In this document: piece after piece, positions 17,117 to 26,080 of the stretch
How positions within the stretch are numbered: the stretch's first letter is position 1
How the letters are laid out: every line of letters begins with the position of its first letter
NCBI RefSeq assembly: GCF_007680605.1
Contig: NZ_VEIO01000001.1
Location: 930,001 to 994,000 of the forward strand
Direction of reading: 5' to 3'
DNA length: 64,000 nucleotides
Origin: Paenibacillus xylanexedens
GTDB taxonomy: Bacteria; Bacillota; Bacilli; Paenibacillales; Paenibacillaceae
Translations under genes and position numbers: made by a program
The notes under the pieces: model-generated
Databases searched by the model: none
Told to the model about the DNA's origin: nothing
Seen by the model: the letters and a program-made list of their open reading frames with translations, nothing else

Positions 17117-18214
17117 ATGGCGAAAGACGGAATGTTTTATGCACCTAAAAGTGCTACAAAAGAGGTTGTGTGCGAACCGGGAGAGTTCACTATCGCAGCA
17201 GTGGCTTTGGATCACGGACATATCTATGGCATGGTCGGCGCATTGCTGGAGGCTGGAGCTACGCTCAAGTGGGTGTACGACCCGGACCAGGCTAAAGTGG
17301 ATGCATTCCGCAAACAGTTCCCTCAGGCACAGGTCGCCGCATCCGAAGCGGAAGTACTCGCGGATGAAGAGGTGTTGCTGGTAGCAAGCGCCGCTATTAC
17401 GTCAGACCGTGCACCACTTGGGATGAGGGTCATGGCAGCAGGGAAGGATTATTTTACAGACAAAGCCCCGTTCACCACGATGGAGCAATTAGACTTGGCA
17501 CGTGAAGAAGTAAAGCGTACGGGCAAAAAATACATGGTGTATTACAGTGAACGCTTGCATGTGGAAAGTGCCATCTATGCTGGACAGCTCATTGAGCAAG
17601 GAGCCATCGGCAAAGTAGTTCAAGTCATGGGCACAGGGCCACACCGTTTGAACGCGGGCGGACGACCAGATTGGTTCTTCAACCATCAGCAATACGGCGG
17701 CATTCTCTGTGACATTGGTAGTCACCAGATTGAACAGTTCTTGACCTTTGCGTCATGTAGTGATGCACAGGTAGCATTCAGCCGGGTCAACAACTTTAAT
17801 CATCCACAGTTCCCGGAACTGGAGGATTTCGGTGAAGCTTCCCTGATCGGTGATAACGGAGCATCCGGCTACTTCCGCGTAGACTGGTTCACACCGGACG
17901 GCCTCGGTACTTGGGGCGATGGACGTACCGTTATTCTCGGCACAGACGGTTACATCGAGCTGCGCAAGTACATCGATATTGCACGCGAGCCGGAAGGGGA
18001 TCAGGTATACCTGGTTAACCATGAGGGTGAGTTCAGATACAACGTCAAAGGCAAAGTTGGTTATCCGTTCTTCGGTCAGCTCATCCGCGACTGTCTGGAT
18101 CGTACCGAGACTGCAATGACACAGGAGCACGCATTTAAGGCAGCAGAGCTCTGCCTGATCGCCCAGCATAAAGCCATGAGCGAGCGTGTGGTATGGAGTG
18201 TCGGTGGGAAATGA
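17117..18214 (+). CDS. Gfo/Idh/MocA family oxidoreductase
   Basis: 365 residues. The start of the Rossmann fold departs from the usual GxGxxG (VALDHGHIYGMVGALLEAG), and the EKP motif is replaced by DKAPFTT (about 118), as in a divergent subgroup. The second domain has GGILCDIGSHQIEQFL. It lies 208 bp after the previous oxidoreductase with its own ribosome site, probably the same regulon. Function in sugar catabolism is inferred. Confidence 0.85.
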   Translation: MAKDGMFYAPKSATKEVVCEPGEFTIAAVALDHGHIYGMVGALLEAGATLKWVYDPDQAKVDAFRKQFPQAQVAASEAEVLADEEVLLVASAAITSDRAPLGMRVMAAGKDYFTDKAPFTTMEQLDLAREEVKRTGKKYMVYYSERLHVESAIYAGQLIEQGAIGKVVQVMGTGPHRLNAGGRPDWFFNHQQYGGILCDIGSHQIEQFLTFASCSDAQVAFSRVNNFNHPQFPELEDFGEASLIGDNGASGYFRVDWFTPDGLGTWGDGRTVILGTDGYIELRKYIDIAREPEGDQVYLVNHEGEFRYNVKGKVGYPFFGQLIRDCLDRTETAMTQEHAFKAAELCLIAQHKAMSERVVWSVGGK

Positions 18215-18274
18215 GGTTTAGGAGTAGGGAGTACGATTTTAGGTATGAGGCAGTAAGGCTTTAAAATAAGTCAG

Positions 18275-18347
18275 AGCAGTCCCGTTGTAACTGTAGGTAT
18301 GCTTGTTAGCAAGTAATAACAAGCGAAGCAGTTGTGGGACTGCTTTT
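18275..18347 (+). terminator. long-stem terminator
   Basis: AGCAGTCCC...AACTG (18275-18293) pairs with CAGTTG...GGGACTGCT (18329-18344), followed by TTTT. It closes the sugar cluster and marks the left edge of the AT-rich accessory region. Confidence 0.75.
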
Positions 18348-18360
18348 CTCTATTTGATGA

Positions 18361-18398
18361 CTTCGCAGATGGAACAAATTGGGTTATATTAGATGTAG
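18361..18398 (+). promoter_or_regulatory. duplicated promoter block, copy 1
   Basis: A 38-bp block matches 41974-42011 at 30 of 38 positions by hand count. It contains TTCGCA (18362-18367), 17-base spacer, TATATT (18385-18390). It would drive the RloC-like gene 130 bp downstream. The rest of the 18215-18521 gap holds only the terminator and a long AT-rich leader. Confidence 0.55.
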
Positions 18399-18521
18399 TT
18401 CGGATATGAGTTTGAAATGAGCGGTATATACGAAGTTCGTAGAAATTATGTTATACGACAGAGTCTAAAACTATCAATAACAAAAACTCTATAAACAAAT
18501 TGAATCAGGGGGGCTATTTTA

Positions 18522-20906
18522 ATGATCAAGAAGATTAGAACTATAAGAAATCTTGCAGTATTCCAAAATTTCGAATGGGATAATTCAGTAATAAATAATA
18601 ATGGTCAAATAATGCGATTTGATAGAATGAATATTCTTTACGGAAGAAATTATGCTGGAAAAACAACACTTTCTCGCATTGTAAGGGCAATGGAAATCGG
18701 TGAAATTTCAGAAAAATACGATAGTCCGTCTTTCTCTGTAATATTTGATGATGATACTACTATAAATCAAGATCAAATAGCTAATGTTCAAAAGAATATC
18801 AGAGTTTTTAATGAAGATTTTGTTCGAGAAAATTTGAGGTTTATAATTGATCCAGAAGATAATGTAAAACCATTTGCTGTCCTTGGTGATGATAATAATA
18901 CCCTAGAAGAAGAAATTGCTGTTTTGAGAAATGAGATTGGTTCCAATGAGGAAAACAAAGAAACTGGATTATACGAACAGTTGAAGAATTACAAAACAAT
19001 TTATATTGAAGTAAAATCAGCTAACGATCAGCTTGCTAGTAGTTTAGACAGACAACTTTCAGAAAAGGCAACAGGACGCAACACAGGGATAAAGTATAGA
19101 TCCAATAAGTTTGGAGACCAGAATTACAATATATCCAAGTTGAAGACAGATATCGAAAAGGTTTTGTCAGAATCGTACAATTCGTTAGTTGATCATCAAA
19201 AAGCTGAACATGAACTGATGCTAAAAGAGCAAGTTAAGTCCATTGTTCCAGCTCTCCCAACTTTATCCCTTCAATGGGAAAAGTTCTGCATTGAGGCAGA
19301 AGAATTATTATCACAAGAAATTGGTTCTTCTGATAAAATTAGTGAATTGCTTCGTGAGGTTAGCTTGAATGAGTGGGTGAAAAAAGGCTATGACTTACAT
19401 AAAGATAAAAGAGAAATGTGTGCGTTTTGTGGAGAAAAAGTTTCAGATGAACGTTGGAGCGTTTTACATAAGCATTTTGATGATGAATCGAGGGCTTTAG
19501 AACAAAGAATTGGGAAATTGATCGAAAAAATTGAAATGGAAATGCAAGCAGTTGAAAATGGTTTTGTAACTGATAAAGGCTTGTTTTATTCCAATTTTCA
19601 TAAAGAGATCGAAAAATTGTCTGAGTCATATTCGGAATTTTCGTCTAGGTATAATGGACAACTGAAATTATTAAAAGAGCAATTATCTAAGAGAAAAGAA
19701 GCTATAACGGTATCTATACCTTTTGTACGTCCTTTCGATTGCTCTCAAGAACAACGAATGATTTTGGAGAGCTATGAGGAATGGCGTATTCAATCTAATG
19801 ATTTTACTGGGAATTTAGCATCGGAGCAGACTAATGCTAGAGAAGCTTTACGCTTACAAGAGGTCTATGATTTTTGTCAAATGACAAATTACAGTGAATA
19901 TATGGGCTTCATAAGCGAAAACAAAAAGAAAGTAGAAGATGCTAAGCAAGCACTTGATCTAACTCAAACAGAGATAGAAAGACTAGAAGAATTAATAACA
20001 AATAAAAAGCGTCAGCTAAACGATGAGGAGAAAGGTGCACTCTTAGTTAATAAATACCTTACTGATTTTTTTGGTCACGAGTTTCTTTCTTTAAAAGCTA
20101 TTGAAGATATTAATGATGGCGAAAAGAAGGTTCGCTTTGAAATTGTTCGAAATGGAAGACGTGCTTATCATTTAAGTGAAGGGGAGTGTAGTTTGATTTC
20201 TTTTTGCTATTTTGTTGCAAAATTAAATGATATTGATACTAGTGGGCTTAAACCTATAATTTGGATTGATGATCCTATTTCTAGTTTGGATGGGAATCAT
20301 ATTTTTTTCGTTTACAGCTTGATTGCTGCTGAAATAGCGGGAAAAGGGGCATTTGAGCAGCTTTTTGTGTCAACTCATAACCTTGATTTTCTGAAGTATT
20401 TAAGAAGATTGAATAGTTTGGAACAACAACCAAATGGAAAAAGTAAAAGTTGTAGCAAGCAGTACTTTATAATCAACAGGCAAGGTCATTATTCAACATT
20501 ATTACTTATGCCGAAATACTTAAAAGAATTTGGCACTGAGTTTAACTATTTATTCTCTTGCATACACCAGTGCTCTTGTATAGACACCGTAGATGATTCG
20601 AATTTCCATTTGTTTTATAATTTTGGTAACAACGCAAGAAAGTTTTTAGAGATATATCTTTATTTTAAATATCCTGATTTCTCTGAGGACAAACTGGAAC
20701 GTTTCTTTGGGGAAGATAAAATTCCTTCAATTTTAATAGATAGAATTAATAACGAGTATTCTCATTTACAAGGCTCTATTGAAAGAGCGGCTATGCCAGT
20801 TGAAGTGCCTGAAATGGTATCAACTGCTAGGTTAATTATTGACAAGGTTAAAGAAGATGCTGAACAATATACTGCTCTTATGAAGAGCATAGGAATTGAT
20901 TCATAA
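18522..20906 (+). CDS. RloC-like anticodon nuclease (AAA_13 ATPase with zinc hook)
   Basis: 794 residues. The N-terminal ATPase has Walker A YGRNYAGKTTLSR (about 41-53) and the PrrC/RloC-type block RVFNEDFVRENL (about 92). A long coiled coil is interrupted by CAFC (Cys300 and Cys303), a CxxC zinc-hook like that defining RloC. The second ATPase half has LSEGE and WIDDPISSLDGNH. In the C-terminal region Arg706, Glu710 and His748 (NNARKFLE, NEYSHLQG) match the Arg-Glu-His triad of PrrC (R320, E324, H356 as I recall). The predicted role is tRNA anticodon cleavage on phage attack or DNA damage. It is AT-rich, monocistronic, with no linked restriction genes. Confidence 0.78.
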   Translation: MIKKIRTIRNLAVFQNFEWDNSVINNNGQIMRFDRMNILYGRNYAGKTTLSRIVRAMEIGEISEKYDSPSFSVIFDDDTTINQDQIANVQKNIRVFNEDFVRENLRFIIDPEDNVKPFAVLGDDNNTLEEEIAVLRNEIGSNEENKETGLYEQLKNYKTIYIEVKSANDQLASSLDRQLSEKATGRNTGIKYRSNKFGDQNYNISKLKTDIEKVLSESYNSLVDHQKAEHELMLKEQVKSIVPALPTLSLQWEKFCIEAEELLSQEIGSSDKISELLREVSLNEWVKKGYDLHKDKREMCAFCGEKVSDERWSVLHKHFDDESRALEQRIGKLIEKIEMEMQAVENGFVTDKGLFYSNFHKEIEKLSESYSEFSSRYNGQLKLLKEQLSKRKEAITVSIPFVRPFDCSQEQRMILESYEEWRIQSNDFTGNLASEQTNAREALRLQEVYDFCQMTNYSEYMGFISENKKKVEDAKQALDLTQTEIERLEELITNKKRQLNDEEKGALLVNKYLTDFFGHEFLSLKAIEDINDGEKKVRFEIVRNGRRAYHLSEGECSLISFCYFVAKLNDIDTSGLKPIIWIDDPISSLDGNHIFFVYSLIAAEIAGKGAFEQLFVSTHNLDFLKYLRRLNSLEQQPNGKSKSCSKQYFIINRQGHYSTLLLMPKYLKEFGTEFNYLFSCIHQCSCIDTVDDSNFHLFYNFGNNARKFLEIYLYFKYPDFSEDKLERFFGEDKIPSILIDRINNEYSHLQGSIERAAMPVEVPEMVSTARLIIDKVKEDAEQYTALMKSIGIDS

Positions 20907-20936
20907 TTCTAATTAAAACACACTAAGCAAAAGAAA

Positions 20937-20956
20937 AGAGGATCATATGATCCTCT
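20937..20956. terminator. perfect 20-bp palindrome, probable terminator between convergent genes
   Basis: Perfect palindrome of CATATG flanked by AGAGGAT/ATCCTCT. On the minus strand it is followed by TTTTC, so it can end the minus-strand small gene; it overlaps that gene's stop. Confidence 0.6.
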
Positions 20957-21242
20957 AAATGCTAGAGTTTTGTAATTCACTAAAGAGTTGTAGAGCGTCT
21001 TTAAAACCTTGTATGTATATACTTCTTTCTAAGATGGATTGAAGAGAAATTTGAGCGTCTTCGTAAAGAAAGACCGTATGTTGAAGTTGATCGGGCAAAG
21101 CATCACGGAGTGTTTTAAAGTATTGTTCTGACTCAGAAGAAAGCTGAGTGTATTCCGCATGATACTCCAAAAGCTTAGTATAGAGTAATTCTAAACGTAT
21201 TCTTATAAGTGGTTCTGTTAGCGTTTCTAATGTATTGACCAT
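20955..21242 (-). CDS. small helical protein (possibly DUF6809-like)
   Basis: 95 residues, almost entirely helical and acidic, with a C-terminal IQGFKDALQLFSEL that recalls the GF-containing end of DUF6809 proteins; I hold that only loosely. AAGGAGG is placed 8 bases before the ATG, which supports a real gene. It is divergent from the XRE gene and shares its operator region, so the pair may form a repressor/effector module. Confidence 0.65.
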   Translation of the reverse strand: MVNTLETLTEPLIRIRLELLYTKLLEYHAEYTQLSSESEQYFKTLRDALPDQLQHTVFLYEDAQISLQSILERSIYIQGFKDALQLFSELQNSSI

Positions 21243-21254
21243 ATTTTAATCCTC

Positions 21255-21332
21255 CTTGTAATTAACTCTATAGAGTTATTATATAACTTCATAAAGTTAA
21301 TTACAAGGTGAATATTTGACTTTGTAGAGTTA
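21255..21332. promoter_or_regulatory. three-operator divergent control region
   Basis: Three 16-bp copies of one palindrome: TAACTCTATAGAGTTA (21263-21278, perfect), TAACTTCATAAAGTTA (21284-21299) and TGACTTTGTAGAGTTA (21317-21332). The first two are nested in a larger palindrome whose ends are CTTGTAATTAACT and AGTTAATTACAAG (21255-21307). They lie between the divergent small-protein and XRE genes, typical of a Cro/CI-like autorepressor. Confidence 0.75.
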
Positions 21333-21396
21333 AATATTCGCTTTTCATTGATGATTACTAATATGGAAGATAAGATAGAACTATGGAGGGGAAAAG

Positions 21397-21621
21397 ATGA
21401 ACGTAATCAAGTGCAATATACGAGAACTCATGGCAGAACATCGGATAGATGATATAACAGAATTGATGGTGAGATCAGGCTTAAGTCGTAACTCAATCAA
21501 CAAGTTATATAGGGAGACGAATATAGAAACAACAAAACTAGAAACTTTATTTAAACTATGCGATACATTTAACTGCAAATTATCGGATTTAATTGAATAT
21601 GTACCAGAAGAAGAAAAATAG
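21397..21621 (+). CDS. XRE/Cro-family small repressor
   Basis: 74 residues. A Cro/C1 helix-turn-helix spans most of the protein: IRELMAEHRIDDITELMVRSGLSRNSINKLY, ending CDTFNCKLSDLIEYVP, the usual YozG-like C-terminus. ATGGAGGGGAAAAG precedes the ATG. It very likely binds the three upstream palindromes. The first attC-like site starts 30 bp after its stop with no terminator visible between, so its transcript may run into the cassette array. Confidence 0.85.
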   Translation: MNVIKCNIRELMAEHRIDDITELMVRSGLSRNSINKLYRETNIETTKLETLFKLCDTFNCKLSDLIEYVPEEEK

Positions 21622-21650
21622 TGAAGGTATATTCTAGAAGTGATTCCATC

Positions 21651-21766
21651 TTATAACATAATATTCATGCTGCGGCTCCTTTGGAGCCTTGGTCTGCGAG
21701 AAGGATTTCAGGGAGGCATATCAGCAGACAACCCCTTTGGGGTTCATGAATACAGAAACGTTATCT
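21651..21766 (+). repeat. attC-like site 1
   Basis: Left box TTATAAC (21651-21657), right box GTTATCT (21760-21766). Inner hairpins GGCTCC/GGAGCC, GTCTGC/GCAGAC and AACCCC/GGGGTT. First site of the array, just after the XRE gene. Confidence 0.75.
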
Positions 21767-21804
21767 GAAAGTCGGGCAAAAGGAAATAAGGAGAATCTAA
21801 ACAA

Positions 21805-22479
21805 ATGACAATTATTAGTATCGAGGGAGCAAGTGCTACGGGGAAAACTACAACATCTGCGACGCTTGCAAATCAAAATGGATCATTTCATATTCCTGAG
21901 GTCGCAGCATGGTGGGAAAAGCCAGAATTAGTTTATCCAGAATGGTTTTTTGAGAGGCAGGTAGATCGATGGAAGATTGCGACCGAGAAAGAAAAAGATG
22001 GTTTAGTGATTATTGATATCGATTTATATCAGCCGTTTTGGTACAATTGGGCTTTTGATTTTACGTTATTTGATGGGCAGTCATTAGAATTTGTTGAAAA
22101 TTTTTATAGACCACTATTGAATCAAAGGAAGCTGGGGTTTCCTGACAAATATTTTATTCTACACACACAGGAAACTAATCTGAGACAAAGGAAAGCAAGT
22201 GATGAGACTAGATTGAGAAGAGGATTTGAACAGAATTTAAGATTTATTGAGCCCCAAAAGAGATATTTTCAAGCACTAGATAATTTTTGTCCAGGATTAG
22301 TTTGTTTTATTGAGTCAGATGAAATTGAGACCAACGTAAGAAAGATAAAAAGTGAATTACCAAATTGTAAGAGTACTCATAGACATTCGATAGAGTTGTT
22401 TGATTTTATGGTTTATTGGTTGAGGGAGAATAAAGCATCTTGTGCGAGTAAACTCAAAGAAGGCCCGACCATCTTATAA
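21805..22479 (+). CDS. cassette 1: P-loop nucleoside/small-molecule kinase-like protein
   Basis: 224 residues. Walker A EGASATGKTTTSATL (about residues 7-21) and an ATP-lid-like Arg-rich segment LRQRKASDETRLRRGFEQN resemble deoxynucleoside or antibiotic kinases of the AAA_28/dTMP-kinase-like group. It would phosphorylate a small molecule; substrate unknown. Ribosome site AAGGAG is 14 bases before the ATG. The TAA stop (22477-22479) lies inside the left box of attC-like site 2, so gene and recombination site overlap. The codon use is AT-rich, unlike the 1-18 kb flank. Confidence 0.75.
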   Translation: MTIISIEGASATGKTTTSATLANQNGSFHIPEVAAWWEKPELVYPEWFFERQVDRWKIATEKEKDGLVIIDIDLYQPFWYNWAFDFTLFDGQSLEFVENFYRPLLNQRKLGFPDKYFILHTQETNLRQRKASDETRLRRGFEQNLRFIEPQKRYFQALDNFCPGLVCFIESDEIETNVRKIKSELPNCKSTHRHSIELFDFMVYWLRENKASCASKLKEGPTIL

Positions 22480-22595
22480 CATAATATTCACGCTGCGGCT
22501 CCTTTGGAGCCTTGGTCTGCTGGATGAATTTTGTGGAAGCGTTTCAGCAGACACATCCGACTTCGCCGGACGTCTTGAATACAGGAACGTTAGGT
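22474..22595 (+). repeat. attC-like site 2
   Basis: Left box TTATAAC, right box GTTAGGT. Its last inner hairpin is replaced by GTCCG-type bases (ATCCGACTTCGCCGGACGT). The left 8-mer pairs 6/8 with the right box of site 1 and 5/8 with its own. Confidence 0.75.
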
Positions 22596-22627
22596 GAAAG
22601 ATACTATATATAAAGGAGATATAACAG

Positions 22628-23182
22628 ATGTGGATTGTTAATGAAGATTTTCTACAAGATAAAACTTGGAATGAGCTTTTTAATTTAATTGAATCAACCG
22701 AAGGGAAAGTTATTGGTGATTTAAAATTATTTGATCTAGTATATTTTACTGATCTAGATAATGGCTTTGTTGGGAATGGAATTTATATAGTAAAAGATGA
22801 AAAAAGTATTAGGTACATAGGAAAAGCATCATCAAGGCCATTTATTGAACGACTTGGAGGACATTTGGATTTAAGGAAAATAGGCGGTTTTAATAACTTA
22901 TTGAAGAATATAGTAAAAAAAGATTTTAAAAGAGAAGAGAGTGATCAAAGCATTGCTGAAGCTGGTAGAGTTCTGATGAATTACAAACTGATTCTAATAT
23001 GTATGGAAGGGAAGAAGAATAATTCTTATCAATTTGAAACACTTGAGAATATATTGATTGATAAATACAGACATGAAAATCTATTAAATAGAAAGTGTAG
23101 GTTGAAAAAAACTTATAATAAAAACGGGAAAATCGCAGATACAATATACAGGAGAATCGAAGAAGTAGCATCCATCACCTAA
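22628..23182 (+). CDS. cassette 2: GIY-YIG nuclease-domain protein
   Basis: 184 residues. GIYIVKDEKSIRYIGKASS (about 57-75) carries both halves of the GIY-YIG motif with the usual spacing. FIERL follows with the conserved Arg, and a downstream Glu/Asn helix FETLENILIDKY fits the catalytic metal-binding Glu. It is a probable DNA endonuclease, possibly in defence, but no partner is linked. AAGGAG precedes ATG. The stop TAA is inside the left box of site 3. Confidence 0.75.
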   Translation: MWIVNEDFLQDKTWNELFNLIESTEGKVIGDLKLFDLVYFTDLDNGFVGNGIYIVKDEKSIRYIGKASSRPFIERLGGHLDLRKIGGFNNLLKNIVKKDFKREESDQSIAEAGRVLMNYKLILICMEGKKNNSYQFETLENILIDKYRHENLLNRKCRLKKTYNKNGKIADTIYRRIEEVASIT

Positions 23183-23291
23183 CATAATATTCATGCTACG
23201 GCTCCTTTGGAGCCTTGGTCTGCGGATGTATTTCGATGAGGCATTTCAGCAGACAACCCCGTTGGGGTTCATGAATACAGGAACGTTAGGC
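23177..23291 (+). repeat. attC-like site 3
   Basis: Left box ACCTAAC, right box GTTAGGC. Left 8-mer CACCTAAC is the exact complement of the right box of site 2 (GTTAGGTG), 7/8 with its own. Confidence 0.8.
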
Positions 23292-23317
23292 GAAATTATA
23301 GAGAGAAGGTAAAAGCT

Positions 23318-24148
23318 ATGGAAAGAAGAGGAATAAGTGATTTGACCGCGGCTGAGCTATTAGGATATGAGCGTTTATATAAAGATGAATCTATAAATTA
23401 CTATAAGCTAAAGAGTGATGAGGTAGTAACGATGAAGTTTTCTCATCTTTATCCAGATGGTGTTGGTTACTGGTATGGGGTGACACCTAGTGCACTTCAA
23501 AAATATCAATCTCAAAATATATCAGCACTGTGTTTGATATTAGGTTATGAAGGTGTTTTGAAAATACCTTTTAAATTTATTCTTGATTATATGAAGAATG
23601 CTGACAAATCGAAAAACGAAAATGGTGGAATTAAACATTACCATTTAAGAATCAAATATGACGACAGTATCAAAATGTATAACAAGTTTGTAGAGTTTGA
23701 AGTTAGCGAATATTTGATTTTTGATGAAGAAATAATTATGGATGACTTGAATAAGAAATCTATGGATCAAATTGAAATAGAGGCAAGAAAATTTAGTGAT
23801 TATGCAAATCAGTATACTGAAAGCGAGAAGAGAAGCAAAATAAGAAAAGAGAGCAAAGCACAAAAACAAAGAATTGCCAAGCTAGAGAAACATACATGTC
23901 AAGTATGCGGTTTCTACCAAGAGTACGTCAGAAATAAGAAATTGGCTTGGATAATTCAAGTCGATCATATTATTGATAAATCTAAAGGAGGTGGCGAGAC
24001 AATAGATAATTTATGGGTGTTATGCCCAAATTGTCATTCGAAAAAAACCTATGGTATCATTGAAATTAATAAAGAGGAAAAAACTGTTAAGGAAAATGGG
24101 AGGTTCATTGATATAAGGGATAATCATTTAAGATGGAATAAGGGATAG
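23318..24148 (+). CDS. cassette 3: HNH endonuclease
   Basis: 276 residues. The C-terminal HNH/ββα-metal fold is explicit: HTCQVCGF (zinc CxxC, about 190), QVDHIIDKSKGGGETIDNLWVLCPNCHSKK with the catalytic Asp-His, the Asn and the second zinc CxxC. The N-terminal 180 residues have no motif I recognise and may recognise the target. McrA-like or homing-type nucleases share this layout. GAGAGAAGG precedes ATG. Single gene between two attC-like sites. Confidence 0.85.
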   Translation: MERRGISDLTAAELLGYERLYKDESINYYKLKSDEVVTMKFSHLYPDGVGYWYGVTPSALQKYQSQNISALCLILGYEGVLKIPFKFILDYMKNADKSKNENGGIKHYHLRIKYDDSIKMYNKFVEFEVSEYLIFDEEIIMDDLNKKSMDQIEIEARKFSDYANQYTESEKRSKIRKESKAQKQRIAKLEKHTCQVCGFYQEYVRNKKLAWIIQVDHIIDKSKGGGETIDNLWVLCPNCHSKKTYGIIEINKEEKTVKENGRFIDIRDNHLRWNKG

Positions 24149-24164
24149 TAAAATCCATAAATTC

Positions 24165-24260
24165 GCCTAACATAATATTCACGCTACGGACATTAGTCCT
24201 TGGTCCGGCATTCGCCGGACACCCGACATGAGTCGGGTCGTGAATACAGGAACGTTATCT
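24165..24260 (+). repeat. attC-like site 4 (short form)
   Basis: 96 bp. Left box GCCTAAC, right box GTTATCT. Hairpins GTCCGGC/GCCGGAC and ACCCGAC/GTCGGGT replace those of the long form. Left 8-mer CGCCTAAC is an exact complement of site 3's right box, 5/8 with its own. Confidence 0.85.
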
Positions 24261-24310
24261 GAAATCAGTCAAGTGCGTAAATCTAAACCTAAACCAGAAG
24301 GAGTGATCAC

Positions 24311-24847
24311 TTGATTATTATGATTAATGGGTCATTTGGATCCGGCAAGACCTCGACTTCTCAAAAGTTACAGCCTCTAATCCCTAATAGTATGATTTAT
24401 GATCCTGAAGAAATTGGATATATGTTGAGAAAAATCATAACAGAGGACATCTACTTTGAAGAAGAACGAACTGATGATTTTCAGGATATAGAACTATGGA
24501 GAATACTTGTAGTACAGACAGCTCAAGAATTAATGAATAGGTATAAGAAACATCTTATTGTTCCAATGACAATTTATAAGTCTGAAAATTTCAATTACAT
24601 ATTAAATGGATTTAGAAGTATTGATCGAGATACTTTTCATTTTTGCCTCTTAGCATCTGAAGAGACGATCAAAAAACGAATTGAAAAACGTGGAGACAAA
24701 TTTGATGTTTGGTATCAGAAGCAAACAAACGCGGGTGCAATTGCATTTAAAGATATTAAATTTCAAGAACATATTGACACAGATAATAAAGAAACAGAAG
24801 AAGTTATAAGAATAATTTCAAGAAAGATTTCAAAAATCAATGTGTAA
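24311..24847 (+). CDS. cassette 4: TmrB-like ATP-binding protein
   Basis: 178 residues from TTG 24311, eight bases after AAGGAG. It resembles B. subtilis TmrB (tunicamycin resistance) as I recall it: start MIIMINGSFGSGKTSTS, then IYDPEEIGYMLR, DDFQDIELWR, LIVPMTIY and a terminal FQEHIDTDN. Walker A is FGSGKT. It probably binds ATP and protects against tunicamycin-like nucleoside antibiotics, perhaps by phosphorylation. This makes it the clearest resistance-type cassette in the array. Confidence 0.8.
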   Translation: MIIMINGSFGSGKTSTSQKLQPLIPNSMIYDPEEIGYMLRKIITEDIYFEEERTDDFQDIELWRILVVQTAQELMNRYKKHLIVPMTIYKSENFNYILNGFRSIDRDTFHFCLLASEETIKKRIEKRGDKFDVWYQKQTNAGAIAFKDIKFQEHIDTDNKETEEVIRIISRKISKINV

Positions 24848-24872
24848 GTAATTCAATGAAGTGACTGACTCC

Positions 24873-24989
24873 ACATAACATAATATTCAAGCTGCGCCTC
24901 CTCTGGAGCCTTGGTCTGTTAGATGGATTTCGAAGAAGCATTTCAGCAGACAACCCCTTACGGGGTTCATGAATACGGAAACGTTATGT
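24873..24989 (+). repeat. attC-like site 5
   Basis: Left box ACATAAC, right box GTTATGT. One of two sites where the left box matches its own right box (8/8) better than the previous one (7/8). Confidence 0.8.
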
Positions 24990-25150
24990 GAAATCCAACA
25001 ATACCTTTTTGAATTATCATGTAAATTAATTTTTACAATTCTTTAAGCGTACTTTAGCCAATAAGTTGAATGCTTAATTTTGTAGAAACTAAAAAACTCT
25101 AAAATATTATAAAATGATTGAGCAGTAGAATTTTATGAAGGAGGATTTTT

Positions 25151-26080
25151 ATGAAACAAATTAACAACATTCTAAGATTAAGTTACTCTCCGATGACCAT
25201 TTTTGAATTTGAGAAGTTTAGAGATGATATAGACATAGGCAACTATCTCGAAAATTGTACTATATATATAATTGCTAAAAGAAAATTGCCGATCATGCAA
25301 TTAATTGAAGGTGATTCTAGTAAAGTTCATTTGAAAATAAGCATGCAAGGAATATCTAATGAATTAGAAATAATAATATCTCAAACGTATAATGAGAAAC
25401 TTTTTAAAGGTGGATTAACTTATATGAGAACTGGAAATAACACTAAGGATGAAGCAAGTTTTCATTCAATCACACTTTATAGAGGTGATAAAGAATTCAT
25501 TCTCGCGGCAAATATTGATAGGCTACTACATTTGCATAGTCAAGGTTTAATAACTCTTCTTACAAAAGGCGATCCTGAACCTATCTTAACATACGATGTA
25601 CTCTATGTTGGACAATGTACAGAACAGCACATTTTCAAAAGATTTAAAAGCCATCATGCATTACAAGAAATACTAATAAATGAAAATATTATTCCTGAGA
25701 ACTATCAGATGGTTAACGACCTTGTCTTACTACCTTTCAATATTTCCAGTGATTTAGTCTCTCGAATTGATTCCGATATGAGTTTTGAGGATGTTAATGA
25801 CTTATTAGTAGGTAATCATGGAATCAATGAAAATGCTATATCTTTGGATTGTGAGAAATCATTAATAAAGGCGATTAATCCTAAATATAATAAAACAAAA
25901 TTTTTAAATTATCCAAAATCAAAAGATGGATTGTATAAATATAATTTAAATGCGGTAGTTTACCAAATACAAGAAGATATAGTTCTACGCTATGGAGAAA
26001 AATGTATATATGGAGATCGGTCTCTTAAGGATGCCTCGAAGATAGCGGTATTTGAGAACGAAGAATTTTTAATTTATTAA
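25151..26080 (+). CDS. cassette 5: GIY-YIG-like protein
   Basis: 309 residues. VLYVGQCTEQHIFKRFKSHHALQEIL (about 156-181) has the YVG core, an Arg in FKRFKSH and the HH.LQ pattern of a large GIY-YIG-like family. A later helix CEKSLIKAINPKYNKT could supply the catalytic Glu. The N-terminal 140 residues are unfamiliar. GAAGGAGGATTTTT precedes ATG. The 160-bp leader and 220-bp trailer (26081-26301) show no further gene. Confidence 0.6.
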   Translation: MKQINNILRLSYSPMTIFEFEKFRDDIDIGNYLENCTIYIIAKRKLPIMQLIEGDSSKVHLKISMQGISNELEIIISQTYNEKLFKGGLTYMRTGNNTKDEASFHSITLYRGDKEFILAANIDRLLHLHSQGLITLLTKGDPEPILTYDVLYVGQCTEQHIFKRFKSHHALQEILINENIIPENYQMVNDLVLLPFNISSDLVSRIDSDMSFEDVNDLLVGNHGINENAISLDCEKSLIKAINPKYNKTKFLNYPKSKDGLYKYNLNAVVYQIQEDIVLRYGEKCIYGDRSLKDASKIAVFENEEFLIY

